Shown here: positions 13,501 through 24,363 of the stretch, in pieces
Layout of the letters: every line of letters begins with the position of its first letter
Numbering within the stretch: position 1 is the first letter of the stretch
Program-made: the position numbers and the translations under genes
Notes under the pieces: generated by a model
Told to the model about the DNA's origin: nothing
The model's database searches: none
What the model saw: only the letters and a program-made list of their open reading frames with translations
Origin: Annona cherimola
Taxonomy: Eukaryota > Streptophyta > Magnoliopsida > Magnoliales > Annonaceae
Length of the DNA: 64,000 nt
Reading direction: 5' to 3'
NCBI GenBank assembly: GCA_030490835.1
Contig: CM059971.1
Location: 72,682,224-72,746,223 of the forward strand

Positions 13501-16500
13501 ACTTCCACTTCGCCCAAATATCAAGCCAAAGCTGTAGAAAGAACAACAAGAAATCAAAAACATAAAACCTTCTTCAGCATGCTGGTTGTAATCTTGCTAA
13601 CTGTGGTGGTTTAGGTGGTTTTAAGAAAACTGAGATCCCTTATGCTAAGTTCTAATAATGTTCTGATGTCAGCATTTAGTTAAGGGTTTTCCAGCATACA
13701 TAAAAAGTTTCATTCATGTCTTTTACACTGCTGCATTCGCATATTCAGATGTAGACTGCACTTTATCTGTGTGACATATTGCCCATAGCACAGACTGCAA
13801 ACATTTGCAATATTAATACATTCTCCAATGAGCATAATAATAAATCACAATGGGAGTCACAAAAAGAGAGTTTGGATAGAAAGAAAATACTAAATGTTCA
13901 AGAAGGAATATCAATGCAACTTCTGCATATGTGCCAGTATGTACATTTTGGGTTTTCTCTCTCTTCTCTTACCTTTCCTCACACTTCAAAAAAAAAAAAA
14001 AAAAAATAGTACGAGAGGCAGTGGAAGATCTAGGATTAAGATTCAAAACAACTAGTTGTTTTGAATCATTAACCCAACAACCTTTTGATTTTCATATTAA
14101 TATAAGATCCATCTAAGATATTTAACATTATCTATTTAGCTAAAATGCATGATCATTATTAATCAAAGACTGGTAATTATTAAATAATTTTAATGGTGGT
14201 ATTTATCATAGCATAACTTTATTTTATGGTTCACTCAAGCCTCCAATCAAAATAATTTTTATATTATAATTTAATATCTTGAGTATAATGAGTGGTTTAG
14301 ATTATATTAAAATATCTAGGCGGGATGATCCTGGAATGGAATCTCCCATTCCTAAAATATAACAGCCTAATTTTTTTCATTTCCAATATAACTTTTCCCA
14401 ATCTGAATACACCTTTTCTCATTTTTAATACACTTACATCCCAAATTCTCATCTCATTCTCATCCTATCTTCATCTCATCCAAGATCTAAACAACCTCTA
14501 AAATTATCATGAGATCAAAAGGTTACTGGGTTGTGATTCAAAACAGCCTACCGCTTTGATTCATAACCCAATTCCCAAAAATACTCACTTATTTTTGAAA
14601 ATGTCAACCCACAACAGTTGAAAAATATTCTAGATATGCCCATGCTTTTACATTCCATCTGATGGTAGTTAAATTGAAGAAATGACCAAATGGGCTACTT
14701 CGGACTCAAATATTGAGTGATTTCTTTTTCTTTTAGAATAACCAAATGAGTTTTCCAGAAAAGAGACTTCAAAAAAAAAAAAAATACTTAATATTCAAAT
14801 ATTCATCCCAAATGATAATTTGTAAATGGTACTAAAAAAAAAAAGCATAAATTTGGCTAAATCATGGCGGGTCCAGTAAGCTGAAAATTTTGAACAGACT
14901 ACTTTTGTCTTAAATATTGAATAACAAATTTAACTTTTAGAATAACCAAATAAATCTTCTTGGTAGGAAAAGCATTAAAGAACACATAAACTTCAAATAT
15001 CCAATTCGAATAATAAGTATAATGGAATAAAAATAAGTCCAAGATTGAATTAGACTCCACTTCATAAGGGAGTCCAAAGTAAATTTTGGGCTTAATTTTA
15101 GACATGGTTACTTATCATTTGCGTTAGATATTTAAAGCTCAAGAAATTTTTTTTTTTTAAAAAAAAAAAGAAGACTCATTTGGCTATTCTAAAAGAATAA
15201 GTTAATACATAATATTTTATGCAAAAGTAGCCTGCTTGTGCTTGATTACTTTTAAGCTTAATATAACTTTGGACTTTTTTAAATACCATTTACAAGTGTG
15301 GTATGATTCAAAACAGTTGGTTGTTTTGATTCATTTAAAAGAGCTGGTTGATTAGAGTCATTCAAGAGAGACATTCCAGTTTTATAGAAATTCTATTGTT
15401 TTAATATGATTCAAAAAATGATCATATTTACTTTAAAAGTTATAATAATACTAAAGATTTTCTGATTAGAGACTTGGGTGGCCCAAGAGACAAAACTATG
15501 TAAGGATGAAAATAAAACTGTTAAAATTATTTAAAAATTTTAAAGACCTATAAATATTTAGTGTGTGTCTGGGAAGTGATAAATCTTTTGTAGGAAAAGT
15601 TTTTGGTATAAAAGTTATCAAAATGAAAGAAAATGATGTGATATAATAGGAATAATGATGAGAAGTAAAGAGAATAAAGTTAAAATAGATAAGTTAGTTG
15701 TATATGTAGTTGTGTGGAAATGATTAAAAAGGAGGGTAGTTGTATAAGAAGATGTAAAGAAATGATTAAAAAATAAGGTAGTTATCGAGAGTAAAAAATT
15801 TTAGATTGAAAAGTTTTAGCTTGACTTTTTTATGCTTTATCAAAACACTCTTAATCAAATATCTACAACTTCAAATTTATTATTTTCATCATGATGAATG
15901 ATTTATATAATTTCATATCATTTTAACATTTAAATCATTCAATCTAAATGATTTTCATAATTCATACATAATTTCATATGGGTATGAAATCTTACAGTCG
16001 CCTGGAAATCATGACCAAAAAAATATTTTTTTACACATAAGGACTCTACCTAGATCTTCTATCATATGAAATTCGATAATTTTTTTCAATTTTTTGGTAT
16101 TCTATTTTAATTTTTAAAAATAAAAAATAGGGCACAGATACAGATGTTAGATTTTTAATTTAGAAATCAACATAAAATAGAAACAAATTTTAAAAAATGC
16201 CAAATTTCAGAGAACGAAAAATTTAGGTAGGTTTTGCATATATAAATTTTTAAAAAAATTCTGATCACTTGTAAATCACCCGATTTATGGGTGACTATAT
16301 AAGATCATTAGCATTTGCATATATGAGATTGTTACTGGAAGCAGAGGACAGGAGCTGGACCTAAAATATAAGACCAGGGCTCATAACAGCTTAGGTCAAG
16401 AATTGGACCTGTAATATAAAAAGATCGCTAGCATTTTAGTATATGAGTTTTTTACCAGTTATATAGAAGCAAAGGACAACAACTGGACCCAAAATATAAG

Positions 16501-16576
16501 ACCAGGGCTTATAGCAGCTGAGTTCAGAAGTTGGACATGAAATATAGAAACAGGAATTTTTTTACCGAGCTCCATT

Positions 16577-16628
<52 letters not shown>

Positions 16629-19600
16629 TCCAATCTTCTCATAGCCATCTGAGCATTTAAGATCTCTTGTCAATATAGCTGCAAACATTTGAGCTCTAAT
16701 ATTCTCTCCCTTGCGATTCTTATCAGCCACAGAAGTTCCCATAATGTGCGAAATCCAGATGGTCAATGAATCAGACATCCCCCTTATTTGATTCAAGGTA
16801 TGTGAGGGCCCCACCAGCATCTCCAAGTCTTCTTCTTTGTCCTTCTCTCTGTTGCATTATCTAATCTCTCTGCCACCTTTCACACGTGAGAAGAAGCTAA
16901 GCATAAAAAGCTCTCATTTTTGTCATTCCATGCATTCTGCAGACTTGACTTTTGGGTTTACCTATCATACCCAATTCATGTCTCGTTGAAACCTGTGAGA
17001 ACCCCAACACCGCCCACGTGGTGAAACCCCACCCACCCCCCCAGGCCTTCCACCACTTTGAATGTCCGTCCTTTTCTTCATACCAGACCTACCCACCCTT
17101 CTCTAATTCTGCAAAATGCCATATCTAAATTCCTTATCATCATAGCAAAGTCCATGCCTAGATCACATTCCTTCCTTCTCCACATTGCAGGCTAGTCTTC
17201 TCTCTTTTTCTAAGAACCTGTTCCACAATTCTTGCTTGTTTGTGCAAATTTATGGTTTTTGCATATCATCATGGATTCTTCGGTTCAACTGCTTGTAAAT
17301 CTGTGGGTTTCAACATACACTGGAATCAACTTTGAAAGTTGTCGTGGGTTTGGAGCTAACTACAGAAATTTATGAAATGGAGTAGAAATGAGAGAGAGAG
17401 AGAGAGAGAGAGAAGCAAGAGATAGACAAGAGAGAGAGGGGAAGTAAATGGAAGCTGAAATATGGGTAGGTAAAAAATAACCCCCCACCTTGGCTGTGCA
17501 TGATTCATCGGATGAAAATCACCCTGCCTCATCTAACGGCTACAAGAAGGGTTCCTAAAATCTGATTCTATGTAATAAGAGAATTTTTATGTATTCACGT
17601 AGTGTTTTTATTAATATGTTATCATGTATTTTAGCTGAAAATACACAATCAAATATCTTAGATGGATTAGATTTCATTCAATTTTTTTATTAGTTCTAAA
17701 ACAGTAGATTGTTTGCAAACATTTCCTCATAATTTTTATTGGGTTAAGATTCAAAATAGTAATTGTTTTGAATCATAACACACAAACCTTTCAATTTTCA
17801 CATTATTTTAATGTCTAACTATGATTGAAACCTCTATCTTACCTCAAGATGTTAAATTATAATTTTAAAAAATTACTTTTATTAGAGGCTTGGTGGGCCA
17901 CAAAAGAAAATCATGTTTGTTAAATATATAACCACCAAAATAATTTGATAAGTATAAAGAGTCATTGATTCATATATCATCACACGTTCTAGCTATATAA
18001 ATAATATTAAATATCTTAGACAAATTGGGTCTCCAATAATTCTCATATTAATGAGAAAATCAAAAGATTGTTGGGTAATGATTCAAAACATAACCCATTA
18101 TTATTTGGCTGAATATTTGAATATTAAGGCTTCTTTTGGCCATGTGTTTTTATAGTGCCCAAGCGCTTCTACAATGTGGTCATCATAAACTGAAAAATCT
18201 GTTTGGTCTGGTGGTAATGGCTTTTGTACTTTTTTCACATTTCTTTTCGGGATATTCCAAAAAGTGCAGCTAGACGGAAGACCAAGAAAACTACCTCAAC
18301 CATAAGTGGTATTGGTCATTTTCAAAATCAAAAACCCTTAGCGCAAAGTGAGGCTAAGCAACCTTAGGTATTTTTGGGGTTTCTTTTTTCAAAACTGATA
18401 TGGTTGTTCCAGAGCTAAAGCCATTACTCATGCTTCTTTTGTGTCGCTTCATGTGCATAGCTTTTGCTTTGAAAATGGACAACAATGCTTCTTGTTGAAG
18501 TGACTTTTTCAGGTTTCTATCTTTCTGCAGTTTTCCATAAAAAATGCTCATAAAAATGCCCAAAAGTGTGAAAACTGCCGCTATGACTACCCAGCCAAAT
18601 AGAATTTTCATTTTTATATTTGAGGCTCATGTATCTTTCTTGATTACTGTTTTCAACTTAACAATTGTTTAGATAGAATGTCATAACATGTGTATGTCTA
18701 AAATATTTTTCAATTGGGTATAATTGATGAAAATTAACAAGTATATTTGAAATCTAATCAAATGTAGTGGCCATATTTGGAATTCCGCACAACCTTCCCC
18801 ACCCCCAACCCCAAACAAAACCAAAAAAAAATCTATGTTTCGGTTATTGCTTCATTGGTTTCAGAACTGCCTACTACATGTTACTTGGACCAAAAGACAC
18901 TTGCATCCAGACACACGGGTTTCTGTACAGACTGGGTGCATTATTAGAAAGGTCATTAGTGCTTACCTTCTCTCCCGAAGGGAAAAACTCACTCCATTCA
19001 AAAGGTTGTGCTGGGTCCCAGGGGCTCGATAACTGACATCTCTCACCTGAAACAAATAAGTGCAATATTATAAGAAGGCAAAATACCAACTTAAAATGTA
19101 CAGCCACAATTAAGCAAGGAGGAATAAAACAATGACATGCATACCAGAATTATTAGGTCTAGAATATAACAAGATATCATTTCAAGACCCCAATATTAAG
19201 TTCAAATCAAAATTGACAAAAGAATACAACCATCAGATATAAAATAAGCATAAATTCATATCTTTCATTCTTCTAGACAATGGAGAACACATAGGTTGTC
19301 CTAAAAATCTCCAGTCAGAGATCCTATATAACAACCCCTGAGACTTGAAAACCAGAAACGTTAAATTCTGCACTTTGAACACCCCATCTTAATAACTGCA
19401 TTTAAGCAGAATATCAAAGATAAGACTACTCTAAAGAAGAAAGCAAATGAAAACTTGAAGCATCAAACATTGCAAATTTGCAAATAGAGGATATGGTGAC
19501 AGTATAAGAAGCACTAAATAGGTAAGTACCCCTATGACGTCATTGTAGATAATATAAATTTAAAGGGCCAGTTTTCTATGCAGCTCCCTGTAAATTGGGT

Positions 19601-21760
19601 GATTTATGGGTGGCCCAAAAATCTATATTTTTATGCATTTTTTATCCATATACAGGACCCACTTAGATCTTTCACCCTATGAAATTTGCAATTTTTTTGA
19701 ATTTGTTTGGTATTTTATTTTATTTTTGATAAAATAAAATGCAAAAAATTCAGAAATTTACCGACTTTCATACTGTGGAAGATCTAGGTGGGGCATGCAA
19801 ATGTATAAAAAAAAAATTTTAATTATATTTTTGGGGGCGGCCACAGAATCAGGCAGCAAATTTAAATACTCAAAAAGTATATTGTGGCAGCCCAATGATG
19901 AAGGGACTGACTAAAAAAGAGAAAAGGCATGAAATGGAAAGCATTTTAGCACACTATCAACAAACTTGATTGACAAACATAGGCCCTTTCAAGGAAATTT
20001 CATCAGAGACCAAGGTAATAAAAAGCAGTTACATAAAAACCATAACAGCTGGACCCACAAGCCTTTACAAAGGCTGTGGACTTACCATTGTTGTGGTCCT
20101 CTATTATTTTATTTAATTGTGTTTTATTTTTATTTTTTTTCTCTCCCTTGTCAAATTACAGATAAGCTAATCAAGCTTTGCTAGTTTTCAAACATCTTTA
20201 CTATTATCAAAACCACATCCCAGTATAAATTAGGAATCAAAATCTTATGATGTCATTCAACTCTGTCATAAAACAAGCCTTAACTCTTTATTGTTCCTTT
20301 TGAACCTCACTCTCCTTTCTTAATGCCAGACCATCCAGTGTTTCTTCTGTCAACATACTGCCGATTGGTGCTCCCATTGCATATCTTGTATGCATTTATT
20401 TCTGAATACATATTTTCTCCATCTTTCTGCTTTTATCCCAAGTCAACCAAACTCATCCTACATACACGTTGTTCCTACACTGACTAACATTCTATCCCAA
20501 GAGCACAATCCCCTTCACCTGTTCTAGTAAGGTTGAGTTTAATTGATGATTTTTGTCTTAAATATCAAAATCTCAATCCATGAGTAATCAAAAGAGGATA
20601 TCACAAGCCACTGAGGTTGTGCCTCAATGGTGCAGGACATGGCCTCACAAGTAAGTGGTCCTGGGTTCAAATCTCCCCCACAGCATTTCTGAAGTGGTGG
20701 CGTTGTAAGTCTCCCCAAGTTTGTGGGAGCCGTCCACCGGTGGGAAAGTTTAGATATAGTAGATAATTGTTAGCAAATTGTAAGAATGTCTCAGAATTTA
20801 ATTGTAATACCAGTTGAGATTGTAATGTATGAATACTCATCAAAAAAAAAAAAAAAAAAGAGGATATCACAATTTGCCAACCTTTGGTGACAGCAAGACC
20901 ATAAATTCCTTCAAAACCTGATGCTCATTTCAATACAATTATAGATAAAACTCCATTTCGCATTCTGAGTGTTGATTCTGCTAATTATAAAACCCCAGCT
21001 TCTAAAAAAACATCCCTCCACCTTTTTCACCTATCATTTTATCCGGAATCTAGTTCTACCAAGCATCTCGTTTCAAATAAAATGCATCAAGGGCTTGTGA
21101 GTGCCTTTTTAGCCCATTCATATCAATAAAAAAAAAAAACTATAGCACACCACATCAGCCAACCGGCCAAGGAGAACTTGCCAACGGACTGCGTTGAACA
21201 TATTGGCGCGCCCCTATAGGGAATCAAATGAGGAGGAAGTAGAGAAGAATGTAGAGCTCGGAAGTCTAAAATCGAACGGAGTGCTCTGGGGGAAAGATGC
21301 AGTGAGAACTTACCTCGAAGGAGGCGTATTCGGAGGAGCTTCTTGAAAACCGTGGCTTTCGATAAATCCTGAAAAATAGGAACCCATGAAGAGAATCAAA
21401 GGGATGAAAAATGGAAGTATGAAGAACGAGAAATGCAGAGAAGTAAAATGCCTGTCACTGGAATTCCCGGAAATTATGATTTGGGGTTTGATAAATGGTT
21501 TCGGAGAATGGAGCGGAGAAGAAAGAAAAGCAACAGCCATCTCCCTTGCTGTTGCACGACTGTCGTAGCAAACTAGCAATGCCAGCCGCCGTACCCGTTC
21601 TTGTCGCCGCAACAAACAAACGTTGAATCGTTGATAGAACCGGCCGGTTAATTGAAATTGTATCAAACGTCTGTTGTGCATTAACCACCCGCCCAGTTGC
21701 TAAGCCCACTCCCACTGGCCATTGGAATGGGTTGGCAAATGGAGTGGATGCGGCGCTCAT
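4545..21760 (-). CDS. ABCI11: ABC transporter I family member 11, plastid ECF-type ATPase (10 exons)
   Basis: This gene encodes a soluble, single-domain ATPase of the NAP14/ABCI11 type. In Arabidopsis the family is plastid-targeted, is tied to iron or other transition-metal balance, and is thought to act with ABCI10 and ABCI12 in an ECF-like importer. Exons on the minus strand are 21760-21459, 21368-21314, 19046-18967, 13531-13480, 13015-12882, 12177-12063, 10127-10041, 9918-9870, 8465-8381 and 4623-4545. All phases join, giving 345 aa. Visible motifs are Walker A GRSGSGKT (152-159), Q-loop VFQFPER (Gln204), signature LSGGF (261-265), Walker B LLLLDE (281-286) and the H-loop His in VVSHD (317), ending ...EEPLPL. 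The first ~118 residues are Ser/Arg-rich and fit a transit peptide. The start is uncertain. An ATG at 21540 in better context (G at -3 and +4) gives about 274 aa, nearer my recollection of the family length, if intron 1 uses a GC donor at 21451. Confidence 0.93.
4755..6517. mobile_element. hAT-type non-autonomous element in the last ABCI11 intron
   Basis: The left end is TAGGGGTGCGCATGGG and the right end is CCCATGTGCACCCCTA, a good terminal inverted repeat. The flanking 8-mers are tataaatg (4747-4754) and tgcaaatg (6518-6525), which agree at 6 of 8 positions as expected for an old target duplication. Subterminal regions are rich in CCCAACCC and GGGTTGGG repeats. Further degenerate ends near 4955 and 5335 suggest nested insertions. 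A less AT-rich block at about 5930-6320 could be captured sequence, but I do not recognise it. The left end lies only about 130 bp upstream of the acceptor of the final ABCI11 exon. Confidence 0.75.
7404..7925. repeat. Inverted-repeat (foldback) element, about 520 bp
   Basis: The left arm carries GTTCCATGAAATGG, AATGAATTCAT and GGGCCCACCTTAATGATT. The right arm carries the complement in reverse order (AATCATTAATGTGGGCCC, ATGAATTCATTTTCATGG). The centre is AT-rich and has no coding potential. It looks like a MITE within the last ABCI11 intron. Confidence 0.6.
8836..9232. repeat. Diverged tandem duplication, two units of about 200 bp
   Basis: Unit 1 (8836-9035) and unit 2 (from 9036) share blocks in the same order: TTGAG.AACT.AATTCTGTG, ACATGCAGTA, GGTTGCATCTGGACCCAGAA, and CTTGCCCAATACCTCAACT. 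Point differences and small indels show that it is not recent. It lies in the ABCI11 intron between the Walker B exon and the following exon. Confidence 0.8.
14040..14290. repeat. Inverted-repeat element starting with a 28-bp perfect palindrome
   Basis: Positions 14040-14067 form a perfect 28-bp palindrome centred on ACTAGT, built from GATTCAAAACAA and its complement. It is followed by ATTAACCCAACAACC and TTTTGATTTTCATATTAAT. The same block occurs in reverse orientation near 18050-18100 and partially near 14510-14560, 15300-15340 and 17745-17800, so a repeat family is spread through this ABCI11 intron. Boundaries are approximate. Confidence 0.55.
14300..14505. repeat. MITE-like repeat related to 31200-31370 and 47210-47390
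   Basis: It contains a run of motifs such as TCCAATATAACTTTT, TTTTTAATACAC, CCCAAATTCTCATCTCATTC and CATCTCATCCAAGATC. Similar blocks appear near 47210-47390, and in the opposite orientation near 31200-31370. There is no coding potential, and ends and target duplication were not resolved. Confidence 0.4.
15561..15850. mobile_element. Tourist-like MITE with TTA target duplication
   Basis: The ends are GTGTGTGTCTGGGAAG and CAAAACACTC. TTA occurs on both sides (15558-15560 and 15851-15853). The interior (GATGTGATATAATAGG, AGAGAATAAAGTTAAAATAG, GTTGTGTGGAAATGATT) matches the copy at 29061-29351. TTA duplications and G-rich TIRs fit PIF/Harbinger-derived MITEs. Confidence 0.75.
15985..16320. repeat. 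Foldback repeat related to 19565-19850
   Basis: Shared blocks with 19565-19850 include CTACCTAGATCTTC or its equivalent ACTTAGATCTTTCACC, then ATGAAATTCGATAATTTT and TTGGTATTCTATTTTA. Both copies lie close to GGGTGATTTATGGGTGG-type sequence, at the left in one and the right in the other, so orientation differs. It is non-coding. Confidence 0.5.
16579..16628. repeat. Compound microsatellite (CT)n(GC)n
   Basis: A run of about 17 CT units passes directly into about seven GC units. It lies in the ABCI11 intron between exons 3 and 4. The GC block can adopt unusual DNA structure, and length polymorphism is likely. Confidence 0.95.
17391..17413. repeat. (AG)n microsatellite
   Basis: About 11 perfect AG units, followed by imperfect AGAGAG stretches to about 17440. 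It is intronic. Confidence 0.9.
17735..18110. repeat. Inverted-repeat element with GATTCAAAA ends
   Basis: The left end has GGGTTAAGATTCAAAATAG and TTTTGAATCATAAC. The right end has ATCAAAAGATTGTTGGGTAA and TGATTCAAAACA, which are roughly complementary in reverse. The interior carries AGAGGCTTGGTGGGCCAC, also hinted at near 14240 and 15470. It is non-coding, with approximate boundaries. Confidence 0.5.
18354..18611 (-). other. Isolated 85-aa open frame with one predicted membrane segment
   Basis: It starts with ATG and reads MKILFGWVVIAAVFTLLG..., a hydrophobic helix of about 20 residues followed by a strongly basic tail (KLQKDRNLKK, KAMHMKRHKR). It lies inside an ABCI11 intron on the same strand, with no visible splice context or homologue that I recognise. 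It may be a chance frame, or the membrane part of a captured or decayed gene. No function is assigned. Confidence 0.2.
19565..19850. repeat. Foldback repeat related to 15985-16320
   Basis: It contains GGGTGATTTATGGGTGG, CCACTTAGATCTTTCACC, TTTGGTATTTTATTTTA and GGAAGATCTAGGTGGGGC. The two AGATCT blocks lie in inverted orientation, suggesting a hairpin MITE. It is intronic in ABCI11. Confidence 0.5.
20591..20872 (+). mobile_element. Intact tRNA-derived SINE with 16-bp target duplication
   Basis: The element body spans about 20607-20856. It begins GCCACTGAGGTTGTGCC, has an A-box-like TGCCTCAATGGTGCAGG and a B-box-like GGTTCAAATCTCC about 45 bp further on, and ends in an oligo(A) tail. It is flanked by the identical direct repeat aaagaggatatcacaa at 20591-20606 and 20857-20872. 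Long perfect duplications plus a 3' A tail are what LINE-mediated retroposition produces. It lies in ABCI11 intron 2, antisense to the gene. Confidence 0.9.
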
Positions 21761-22162
21761 GGAATTTATTTATAAAAAGAACTCATGATGTTAATCCAGG
21801 TTAAGCAAATTACTTACTTACCTTGCTTCAAAAAACTCATTTATAACACGTAATTTTTAATTTTTTTATAAACTTGTTTATCTAAATATATTTAACATAT
21901 AAACCAACTTTTACAATTTTTTAGATATGTGTATATATTTTTTAAGATTTTTAAATATAAGAATATTTTAAAAACATATATATACATAATGTTTAGAAAT
22001 CTAAAAAAATATATACACATATCCAAAAATAGTAAAACTTAGTTTATATGTTAAATATATCAGTATATGAAGAAAAAAGCAAAAAAACAGTATTGTAAAT
22101 AGTTTTTTGATATGGGTTAAATTAGACATTTGCTTAGTTCGGGCTAACAGGATCATTCCTTA
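21761..22162. other. Upstream flank of ABCI11
   Basis: This should hold the ABCI11 promoter (gene on minus strand). The sequence next to the ATG is ATAAATAAATTCC, which could supply a TATA-like element if transcription starts downstream at the 21540 ATG. Further out it is AT-rich with inverted TATATACATA-like blocks near 21900-22020. No other gene was seen. Confidence 0.35.
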
Positions 22163-22622
22163 TTTCTAAATAAGGGTTTTTTTCAAATATACCTACTATG
22201 TTGGACTCTAATCCCGAATATACCCATTACATTTTCAAAATTTCATGTATACTTACTGTATTTGTAATTAATCTCAAAAACACCCAATTCGTGAGTTAAC
22301 GTTGTTAGTTAATATGTGAAATTACTAATATGTTTATTAAATTTTAGACATAATTAAAATTTTAAATGTTATAACTCATCAATACCATAGTTGCACATGA
22401 GCTTTAAATTTGGAGAGATATATTTTCATTTTATTTCATTTTTATTATTTTGTAAGAAAGGTATTTTGGATATTTATAAAAATTTAACTAACCATTTTTA
22501 ATGAAATAGGTATTTTTGGGCTTAACGGTAAACAAATTGGTATATCTAAGATTTTGAAAATGTAGTAGGTATATTTGGGATTAGAATCAAACATAGTGGA
22601 TATATTTAGGAAAAGCTCTAAA
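22163..22622. repeat. Inverted-repeat element with ATATACC motifs
   Basis: The left arm carries TTTTTTTCAAATATACC, ACTATGTTGGACTCTAATCC and CCCATTACATTTTCAAAAT. The right arm carries the reverse complements (ATTTTGAAAATGTAGTAGG, GGGATTAGAATCAAACATAG, TTAGGAAAAGC). It is non-coding and similar in style to the elements at 28966-29714, 43898-44288 and 62259-62660. Confidence 0.65.
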
Positions 22623-23274
22623 CATAAATCGATATAAATGAAAATTTTCATTTGTACCTAGGAATTTTCATCATAGTTCCACATATATACATGCAATTAT
22701 AAATCCGTTAAATAGAGAATTAATCTTTTGTAAGAAAACAAATATGCCCATGCGTTAATATAATTTGAATTATTTTGCTCAAAATTAAAGATTTATATTC
22801 GAGTAACATATTATTTTATAGTTATAGAATTTTTAAAGATTCATTCTGATATGAATTTTTTTGTTATAAAATTATATTTGGAGATTGACATATTTGTCAT
22901 TTCATAAGGGATTAATGGCTCTTTTATCAGATCCTTAACATCATAAGTATATGTAGAATTATGATAAAAATTTATGGGTATAATAGGCATTTTTGAAAGG
23001 TTGTGAGTATAAATGAAATTATAAGTAAAATTCATGGGTATATGAGAAATCTCACCTAAATATAAAATCTTAATACTTACCAATTTTTATTTATAAAATT
23101 TAAATCCTAATCAATCTATGAAAATAGGCATGGAGTAGAATTCAAGTTGATAAATTTCTATCTTACTTAAGAATAATGAGTTTAAAAATTTTATATGAAT
23201 ATACAATAATAATAAATTATGTAAGCAAAAATAATAATGCCTAGACAGACATACATAAAAATAGAATTTATTCA
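22623..23274. other. AT-rich intergenic DNA
   Basis: No gene was recognised. Several ATGGGTATA and CATTTATACTCA motifs suggest decayed inverted-repeat elements of the preceding kind. Confidence 0.4.
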
Positions 23275-23645
23275 AGTGCATTTGGACTACTCCATAAAGA
23301 CGGTGCAGTCCATGCACTTAGAGCCCACTTGATCATGAATAAAAAAATCTACTTCACCCCCTATCTTTAGAATTATTCTCTTTATTGACGTACAAATTTT
23401 CATCCAAATCCAACATGCGTATATGCCCCATCCTAAAATGGTACAAAATCAAAGTAATAAAAAATTTAATGTAAATATCAAGTTTGAAGTGATATTTTTA
23501 ACATCTAAATCATCTAAAATATGATTTTCATATGGATAAATAATTGTATAAAATATTATTACATTCTAATATATGTATGACCCATTTTGCAGTGGACTGC
23601 ACCAAAATTATGATGCAGTCTGTCCGCACATGATGGGTTCTCGAT
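23275..23645. repeat. Degenerate relative of the 32717-33084 hairpin
   Basis: Shared features are GACGGTGCAGTCC near the left and GTGGACTGCACC near the right, the block GCCCACTTGATCATGAAT, and the middle CCCATCCTAAAATGGTACAAA. In this copy the two arms are much less alike, so it is an older copy. Confidence 0.5.
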
Positions 23646-24363
23646 AAAAATAATATAATTTATATATAATATAATCGCAACATGAGAAACATGTTTTTAA
23701 GCATAAATCTAAATAATGTAAAACACATAAATATAAAAATATTATTTAGGTATTATACATATAATATATTTTATGCTAAATAAAAATAAATTCAAGCACG
23801 ATTTTATCGGGTTTAGGTTTGCTTGAAAGTTAACCTTAATCCTCCTATATTTATAAATTGAATTCTTTATATTTGGATTGGAAGGCAAGTTGCAATAACA
23901 TAACTTTTTATGTTGGATTCACCGGTAGGTTCAAGCTAGGGAGTGCGAATTGCGGCCGGTCGTACCGGGTCAGGGTTTGCTCGACCCCGACCTTATTTTT
24001 TAAAAATTTAATTTGATCATATTTTTATAATAGGTCGGGACGAGATCGATTTGACTCTCATTTTTTTTAATGAGTCCTAGGATAAATTTCGAGTTGGCAT
24101 CGGACTGATTTTGAGACAACGGACTGGGTAAAAACGAGTCAAATAAAATGATTTTAAGAATTTATATACTTATTAAACATAAAGATAAATTTATACTAAA
24201 TTTAAATATTATATGTTTCAATATTTTACTAATTATTAAAAAACACGTCATTACTAAAACAAAGAAGAAAATATAGTATAAATTTATTAGAAAAGATTAA
24301 TATATAATCATACGCCAGAGTTATATATATGTGCAAATTCTTCTTACTAATTATTATATTATT
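23646..24363. other. AT-rich DNA with a decayed hAT-like end
   Basis: Near 23938 GGGAGTGCGAATTG followed by ACCGGGTCAGGG and CGACCCCGACC resembles the left end and subterminal repeats of the TAGGGGTG elements. No matching right end was found. The rest is AT-rich and non-coding. Confidence 0.35.

Noticed and set aside
21386..21681. ABCI11 read unspliced from the 21540 ATG through 21310
   Set aside because: That frame enters the next exon out of register and meets a stop; the conserved EYASFE-VRDVSYR frame requires an intron here.
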